A stretch of DNA of 9,367 bases from an archaeon (GTDB taxonomy: Archaea; Iainarchaeota; Iainarchaeia; Iainarchaeales; GCA-2688035): the NCBI GenBank assembly GCA_030616665.1, contig JAUWWX010000025.1, positions 1 to 9,367 of the forward strand, given 5' to 3'. Position 1 is the first letter of the stretch. Each line of letters starts with the position of its first letter. A program made the translations under genes and the position numbers. Positions 6,072 through 9,367 of this stretch are shown here, piece by piece. Below the pieces are notes generated by a model. It did not search any database, was not told the origin of the DNA, and saw only the letters and a list, made by a program, of their open reading frames with translations.

Positions 6072-6308
6072 CTAACCCTTTTTCTTCCTGACAATTGCCC
6101 AGCCAAACACGCTGAGGGCAAGGTAGTAAACTGCAATGCCCGACACTGCTATGAACAGGGTGCCGAACATTTCGTCCCAGTACTGTGGCTGAACATTTCC
6201 TGAAACACTTATTGTGGCTATTGCAAGGCTACCAGCCATTGAAAGGATGATGAGGACAAAGCCGCTTCTTGAAAGAAGCCTTATGGTCTTCTCTGTAATT
6301 GGCTGCAT
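6072..6308 (-). CDS. Small two-helix membrane protein, 78 aa
   Basis: I do not recognise a family. Two hydrophobic helices are visible at about 16-36 (GFVLIILSMAGSLAIATI) and 49-72 (GTLFIAVSGIAVYYLALSVF), joined by a polar loop with NVQPQYWDEM. The C-terminus is VRKKKG, so by the positive-inside rule both ends probably face the cytoplasm. I chose ATG 6308 over the GTG at 6323: the TATA-like box at 6331-6338 puts transcription start almost exactly at 6308, and a start at 6323 would lie upstream of the transcript. It is divergent from the ECF operon (95-base gap) and convergent with the RibL-type gene. Nothing in its sequence ties it to either. Confidence 0.6.
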   Translation of the reverse strand: MQPITEKTIRLLSRSGFVLIILSMAGSLAIATISVSGNVQPQYWDEMFGTLFIAVSGIAVYYLALSVFGWAIVRKKKG

Positions 6309-6330
6309 ATTAACTAAGAACACAGTAGGG

Positions 6331-6338
6331 TATAAAAA
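6331..6338 (-). promoter_or_regulatory. TATA-like promoter of the small membrane protein
   Basis: The minus strand reads TTTTTATA followed by CCC. The box centre lies about 26 bases upstream of ATG 6308, the classical distance to an archaeal transcription start, so the mRNA is predicted to be leaderless. Confidence 0.5.
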
Positions 6339-6367
6339 AACAGAGGCAACCCATTTTTGTTAAACAT

Positions 6368-6380
6368 AACGTTTTTAAGT
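6368..6380 (+). promoter_or_regulatory. TATA-like promoter of the ECF transporter operon
   Basis: AACGTTTTTAAGT is identical to the cyclo-ligase promoter element (3389-3401, minus strand). ATG 6404 is 23 bases beyond its end. The stretch between is almost pure pyrimidine (TTGTTTTTCTTTTTTTTCTT) and has no ribosome site. Confidence 0.55.
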
Positions 6381-6403
6381 AGTTGTTTTTCTTTTTTTTC
6401 TTT

Positions 6404-6940
6404 ATGCACCGGTACAAGCTGCTTATTGGAAGTGCAATGCTGGCAGTAGTAAGCGTGCTGCTGCAGATTTACAAGATTGCTTACCCTTGGGGCGGCATAA
6501 TAGACATTGATGTTGTTGGAGTTCCATGGCTGATTTCCACTTTCCTGTTTGGCTTGTACGGTGGCGTAATAACCTCGATTGTTTCTGCTTTGGGCATAGC
6601 TGTTTTCGCCCCCACCGGTCCTATTGGCGCTTTCATGAAATTCATTGCAACAATAATAATGGTAGTGATTGTCGGCGTGGTTGGAAAAATAGCTGGCTTT
6701 GGAAAAAAGCAGCTTGCAATTGCCTTTGCTGGCTGCCTTGTTGCAAGGCCTGTTATCATGGTTTTCTTCAATTACTTCGTTGGCATACCACTCTTCTTTG
6801 GCATGCCAACCGGTGTTGCAATGCAGGAATTTCCAGTAGAGCTGTTTGTCATTCCGAATGCGATTCTTGCAGCCATTGACTTCTGGGTTGCGTATGCCCT
6901 TGTTTTTGCTACAAAATTGAAAAGGCGCGTAAATGCTTAG
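6404..6940 (+). CDS. ECF transporter substrate-binding S component, RibU-like
   Basis: The membrane subunit that binds a vitamin and docks on the EcfT/ATPase module. It has 178 aa with about five to six hydrophobic segments (roughly 6-24, 42-68, 77-97, 104-133, 148-171) and a cytoplasmic basic end KLKRRVNA. IDIDVVGVPWLISTFLFG (33-50), followed by GGVITSIVSALG and TGPIGAFMKFIAT (71-83), recalls the aspartate-proline-glycine pattern of RibU, so riboflavin is the best guess; other vitamins cannot be excluded. ATG 6404 is preferred to TTG 6383, which would add only a run of Phe and sits upstream of the predicted transcription start. It overlaps the ATPase gene by 8 bases. S identity is supported mainly by the following ATPase and EcfT genes. 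Confidence 0.75.
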   Translation: MHRYKLLIGSAMLAVVSVLLQIYKIAYPWGGIIDIDVVGVPWLISTFLFGLYGGVITSIVSALGIAVFAPTGPIGAFMKFIATIIMVVIVGVVGKIAGFGKKQLAIAFAGCLVARPVIMVFFNYFVGIPLFFGMPTGVAMQEFPVELFVIPNAILAAIDFWVAYALVFATKLKRRVNA

Positions 6941-8093
6941 GCTCAAAAACTTTTCTGTTGCCTTTGGGAGCAGCCAGGTGTTCTCAGACCTAAATTTGCA
7001 GCTTGCCCAGGGAGAAAGGCTTGCAATCATTGGAAACAATGGCTCAGGCAAGTCAACACTTGCCTTTGCCCTCGCCGGCGTTATTCCTGATTTTGTGCCT
7101 GCATCTGTTTCAGGGGAGAAGCGCTGCGAAAAACCAGGCCTGATAATGCAGGATCCAAGCAGTCAGTTTTTTGCAATGACAGTAAAAGAGGAGCTTGGGG
7201 AAAAGGGCAGCCTGGTTGCAAAAAAATTTGGTTTGCTCAATCTTCTTGAAAGGAATGTCTTCCAGCTGAGCGAGGGGGAAAAACAGAAGATAAACCTTGT
7301 GGCAAACCTTTCTAGCAGCCCTGCTACGCTGCTATTGGATGAACCAACAGAATTGTTAGACCCTGTAGAGGCTGTTCGCTTCAAACAACTGCTAGGCAAG
7401 GTAAGGGGCAGAACACTGCTCTGGTTTGACAAGTCTGATCCAGCTCTGCATAGAACAAAGAAATTCTTTTTGCGCGGGCACAAAAATCCTGCCATGCCAA
7501 AAAAGAGAAGCAATGTAAAAAAGGACATTGTCCTGAAGGCAGACATTTCGGTGCAAAGAAACGGTTTTTCCCTCAATGCAGCCTTTTCCCTCAGGGAAGG
7601 GGAAAAGATTGCGTTAATTGGCAGAAACGGTTCAGGAAAAACAACTTTGCTGAAAGCAATTGCCGGCATTGAGCGCTTTTCTGGCAGAGTTGAATTGAAA
7701 CAGGCCCTAAGCTTTGCCCCACAGAACCCTTCGCATGTTTTCTTCAACGAGACAGCTGAAGCAGAGGTGGTTGAGCCAAGAAATGCTGCAAGGCTTGGTA
7801 TTGGGCATCTGCTTAAGCAGAACCCAAACAGATTGAGCAAGGGCCAGCAAAAGATGTTGAGCGTTGCAGCCATTCAGGGAAAGGGAATTGCCCTGCTTGA
7901 CGAGCCTACTACCTGGCTTGACCCCTTAAACAGCGCAGTTATGTACAGCTTCATTACAGAAAGCAAGCAGCCGATGCTGATTGCAACCCATGACAAGAAC
8001 CTGTTGCGCTACTGCGACACTATTTTCCTGATTGAAGGAGGTGAAGCAAAAGAATGTTCCAGTACAGCAGCAAATCGCTTTTTTCTTGGGTAA
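6933..8093 (+). CDS. ECF transporter ATPase, two ABC domains fused
   Basis: Energises the ECF importer; two nucleotide-binding domains in one 386-aa chain replace separate EcfA1 and EcfA2. Domain 1 (about 1-185): Walker A GNNGSGKS (34-41), Q-loop IMQDPSSQFF (71-80), signature LSEGE (112-116), Walker B LLLDE (133-137). Domain 2 (about 200-386): Walker A GRNGSGKT (230-237), Q-loop APQNPSHVFF (262-271), signature LSKGQ (301-305), Walker B ALLDE (320-324), switch THD with His353. The QNP-type Q-loops are typical of EcfA/CbiO. In domain 1 the switch region reads TLLWFDKSD (161-169), so the switch His is absent. The helical subdomain of each half is short. Both signatures deviate from LSGGQ. Start ATG lies inside the S-component gene; ecfT starts 40 bases before this gene ends. 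Confidence 0.9.
   Translation: MLRLKNFSVAFGSSQVFSDLNLQLAQGERLAIIGNNGSGKSTLAFALAGVIPDFVPASVSGEKRCEKPGLIMQDPSSQFFAMTVKEELGEKGSLVAKKFGLLNLLERNVFQLSEGEKQKINLVANLSSSPATLLLDEPTELLDPVEAVRFKQLLGKVRGRTLLWFDKSDPALHRTKKFFLRGHKNPAMPKKRSNVKKDIVLKADISVQRNGFSLNAAFSLREGEKIALIGRNGSGKTTLLKAIAGIERFSGRVELKQALSFAPQNPSHVFFNETAEAEVVEPRNAARLGIGHLLKQNPNRLSKGQQKMLSVAAIQGKGIALLDEPTTWLDPLNSAVMYSFITESKQPMLIATHDKNLLRYCDTIFLIEGGEAKECSSTAANRFFLG
8037..8044 (+). promoter_or_regulatory. Perfect Shine-Dalgarno site of ecfT
   Basis: GGAGGTGA, nine bases before ATG 8054 and inside the ATPase gene. It is a full match to the usual archaeal 16S rRNA 3' tail, fixes the ecfT start, and shows that internal operon genes here use ribosome sites although first genes seem leaderless. 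Confidence 0.85.
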
Positions 8094-8656
8094 GGGAGGA
8101 ATACAAGCTGCTTTTCCTTTTTACCTGCTTTTCTGCAGCCTTTTTGCTGCAGAATGCCCTGCTCTTGTTTTGCCTGTTTGTTTTCCTTGCCCTGCTCATG
8201 GCTGTTTCCGGCTACAGGGACTTTCTTAGGCTGTTTGCAGGGCTGCTTCCCTTCTTGCTGCTTGCAGACATTGGCTTCCTCGTTTTCCTTTCTGATACAA
8301 GCATTGACTTACTTCAACTTACCCTCTCATCCAATTTGAGAATCCTCTGCCTTTTTTCTGCCACGGCTTTTTTCACCTTTTCAACAGACGTGTTTGCCCT
8401 GCTGAAACTTTTGAGGAAAATGCATTTCCCTGAAGCCATTTACCTGCCGACATATGTCCTCTTCAGGTTTTTACCTGAAATAGAGCGTGACCTTGTTGAG
8501 ATTGCAGCAGTGCAAAGGGTTAGGGGCATAACAAAGAGAAATCCATTGCTTTACATCAAGTCTGTTTTGCTTCCGCTCCTGTTCACTGACCTGCAGAAAG
8601 CAGATGACCTTGCAATTGCCTACTACCTCAGAAAAAAGAGGGAATCCAGCGCCTAG
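8054..8656 (+). CDS. ecfT: ECF transporter transmembrane component EcfT
   Basis: The scaffold membrane protein that links the ATPase domains to the S component. It has 200 aa, shorter than the usual ~250. Hydrophobic segments: about 19-51 (probably two helices), 58-80, 96-118 and 126-140, with a weaker one at 168-180. The cytoplasmic region has the EcfT hallmark LPEIERDLVEIAAVQRVRG (140-158) and a second coupling helix ADDLAIAYYLRKK (183-195). The paired Ala-Arg-Gly motifs that grip the two ATPases are altered to Val-Arg-Gly (156-158) and Leu-Arg-Lys (192-194); both arginines are kept. The start is set by the perfect ribosome site at 8037-8044. It is the last gene of the operon, and its stop codon overlaps the end of a purA remnant on the opposite strand by four bases. 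Confidence 0.85.
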   Translation: MFQYSSKSLFSWVREEYKLLFLFTCFSAAFLLQNALLLFCLFVFLALLMAVSGYRDFLRLFAGLLPFLLLADIGFLVFLSDTSIDLLQLTLSSNLRILCLFSATAFFTFSTDVFALLKLLRKMHFPEAIYLPTYVLFRFLPEIERDLVEIAAVQRVRGITKRNPLLYIKSVLLPLLFTDLQKADDLAIAYYLRKKRESSA

Positions 8657-8817
8657 CGCAGTATGGTTTCTTCCCTTCCAGGCCCAATTGAAACGATTTT
8701 TATTGGCACATTCAATTCCTTTTCCACAAATTGAACATAGCTTTTTGCCTCTTCCTGCAAGTCCCCAAATTCCTTCGTCTTACTGTCAGTTAAACTGAGT
8801 CTGCTGATTAAATCTTT
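8653..8817 (-). pseudogene. purA: Remnant of adenylosuccinate synthetase (C-terminus only)
   Basis: The minus-strand frame ending at TAG 8653-8655 encodes 54 residues between stop codons. Residues 11-54 read like the end of PurA: KTKEFGDLQEEAKSYVQF, then a VEKELNVPIKIVSIGPGREET block and ILR, matching the family pattern of E/D-L-P-x-x-A-x-x-Y-x-x-x-I-E-x-x-x-x-V-P-[IV]-x-x-[IV]-S-x-GP-x-R-x-x-T. PurA joins aspartate to IMP on the way to AMP and is normally about 340-430 aa. Here everything upstream is missing: an in-frame TGA lies at 8818-8820, there is no ATG or GTG, and the radical SAM-like gene ends 27 bases further on. A late TTG (8758-8760) would give only a stub of about 35 residues. 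I read it as a gene tail left by a rearrangement. The match is by motif memory, without a database search. Confidence 0.65.
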
Positions 8818-8844
8818 TCAAATAGGAGAAGTGCAGGAAATGCC

Positions 8845-9367
8845 TTATCTTAGGTTGTATTTTCTTATCAGGTTTATGAGCCCGACCCTTGCCCACTTTG
8901 GGGAAATTGACGACAGGGTATAATAGCTATAGCTTATCACTGAAGAAACCCACAGGACAGAGTAAATGTATGCAAAGGCTAGTTTTTCCAACGGAGTGTT
9001 GTAGGCCGCAATAAGCGGTTTTACCATAAACCTTGGAAGCATTCCCACCCTCAGCCTTGTAACAGCCCCAAGCAGGCAGCGATGCAGGCTGTTCAAATAC
9101 TTGTTTTTTTTCTCAAATTTCATGTAGTTGAGGTTGTCACCATACTCCATTGTCATTTGCTCTTCACGAATTTCAAAAAGCTTGTCCCTTTCAACCATTT
9201 CCCTCAACATCGTTTTTGGAAAAAATAGCAGATTGAATACATAGACCTCACACGGCGGAATAAGGTTTAGGATAACGTTTATCGAGGCAATGACATCCTC
9301 AGGCTCCTCATAAGGGTTCGAGACAATGAAATGGAATTGACCACGCCTTACGCCGTACTTTTTTAAA
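8845..9367 (-). CDS. Radical SAM-like protein, C-terminal part (5' end outside window)
   Basis: The frame is open from TAA 8845-8847 to the window edge, about 173 residues, so ATG 9210 is internal and not the start. Upstream of it the frame reads VRRGQFHFIVSNPYEEPEDV and then IPPCEVYVFNLLFFPKTMLREM. These resemble the late part of a radical SAM barrel, where a [VI]-x-G-[LN]-P-x-E-[TE]-x-E-[DE]-[VL] strand and helix are followed by an F-x-P-x-T-x-L turn, as in cobalamin-binding B12/radical SAM proteins. The CxxxCxxC cluster would lie N-terminal, outside the window, and cannot be checked. The rest, from KFEKKNKYLNSLHRCLLG to the end, is helical, basic and aromatic, with no second cluster motif. 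The substrate is unknown. Confidence 0.65.
   Translation of the reverse strand, partial: LKKYGVRRGQFHFIVSNPYEEPEDVIASINVILNLIPPCEVYVFNLLFFPKTMLREMVERDKLFEIREEQMTMEYGDNLNYMKFEKKNKYLNSLHRCLLGAVTRLRVGMLPRFMVKPLIAAYNTPLEKLAFAYIYSVLWVSSVISYSYYTLSSISPKWARVGLINLIRKYNLR

Noticed and set aside
6383..6403. TTG start giving the S component an N-terminal run of Phe
   Set aside because: The extra residues come from a pyrimidine tract upstream of the predicted transcription start; ATG 6404 is better placed.
6314..7051. Long minus-strand frame opposite the S component gene (245 aa)
   Set aside because: It is low-complexity, rich in Asn, Tyr, His and Cys, matches no family, and lies antisense to a well-supported gene, so it is a mirror frame.
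7163..7873. Long minus-strand frame opposite the ATPase gene (236 aa)
   Set aside because: Antisense to two clear ABC domains; its Phe/Ser/Leu-rich composition is what reverse reading of Lys/Glu/Leu-rich codons produces.
8604..8798. Plus-strand frame of 64 aa running past the end of ecfT
   Set aside because: It is out of frame with ecfT and crosses the purA remnant in antisense; Pro/Ser/Leu-rich with no ribosome site at its start.
1..9367. CRISPR array, insertion sequence or long direct repeats
   Set aside because: No regularly spaced repeats, transposase motifs or terminal inverted repeats were seen; only short promoter-type repeats of 13-14 bases occur.

Overview
The window looks archaeal and gene-dense. 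The tyrosyl-tRNA synthetase is of the compact archaeal/eukaryotic type. Most transcription units have a T-rich TATA-like box about 23-30 bases before the start codon, which is the spacing expected of leaderless or nearly leaderless archaeal mRNAs. Internal operon genes instead carry Shine-Dalgarno sites, with a perfect GGAGGTGA before ecfT. Small genes, tight overlaps and a bacterial-style folate-dependent purine route suggest a small-genome archaeon, possibly of the DPANN group. That placement is an inference only.

Layout. 81-563 (+): a basic orphan protein. 631-2795 (+): purN-purH, a coupled operon for the two formyl-tetrahydrofolate-dependent steps of IMP synthesis. 2785-3363 (-): 5-formyltetrahydrofolate cyclo-ligase, overlapping purH tail to tail. 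3445-3630 (-): a LysW-like zinc-ribbon miniprotein. 3797-4408 (-): a five-helix Yip1-like membrane protein. 4468-5541 (-): tyrS. 5616-6023 (+): a RibL-type nucleotidyltransferase, divergent from tyrS. 6072-6308 (-): a two-helix membrane protein. 6404-8656 (+): a complete ECF vitamin transporter operon in the order S component, fused double ATPase, EcfT. 8653-8817 (-): a remnant of the purA 3' end that has no start codon. 8845-9367 (-): the C-terminal part of a radical SAM-like protein that runs off the window.

How the genes fit together. PurN and PurH both use 10-formyl-THF, and the cyclo-ligase returns 5-formyl-THF to the active folate pool, so the first third is a purine/one-carbon block. 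PurH makes IMP. PurA would take IMP toward AMP, yet only its last ~45-54 codons remain here, 6 kb away. The ECF transporter has a RibU-like S component and lies near a putative FAD synthetase gene, so riboflavin uptake followed by FAD formation is a reasonable but unproven reading.

No CRISPR array, rRNA, tRNA or insertion sequence was seen. I found no convincing new multi-gene system. The points most worth a second look are the purA remnant, the asymmetric ECF ATPase whose first half lacks the switch histidine, the LysW-like carrier with an extended tail, and the eukaryote-like TyrRS.
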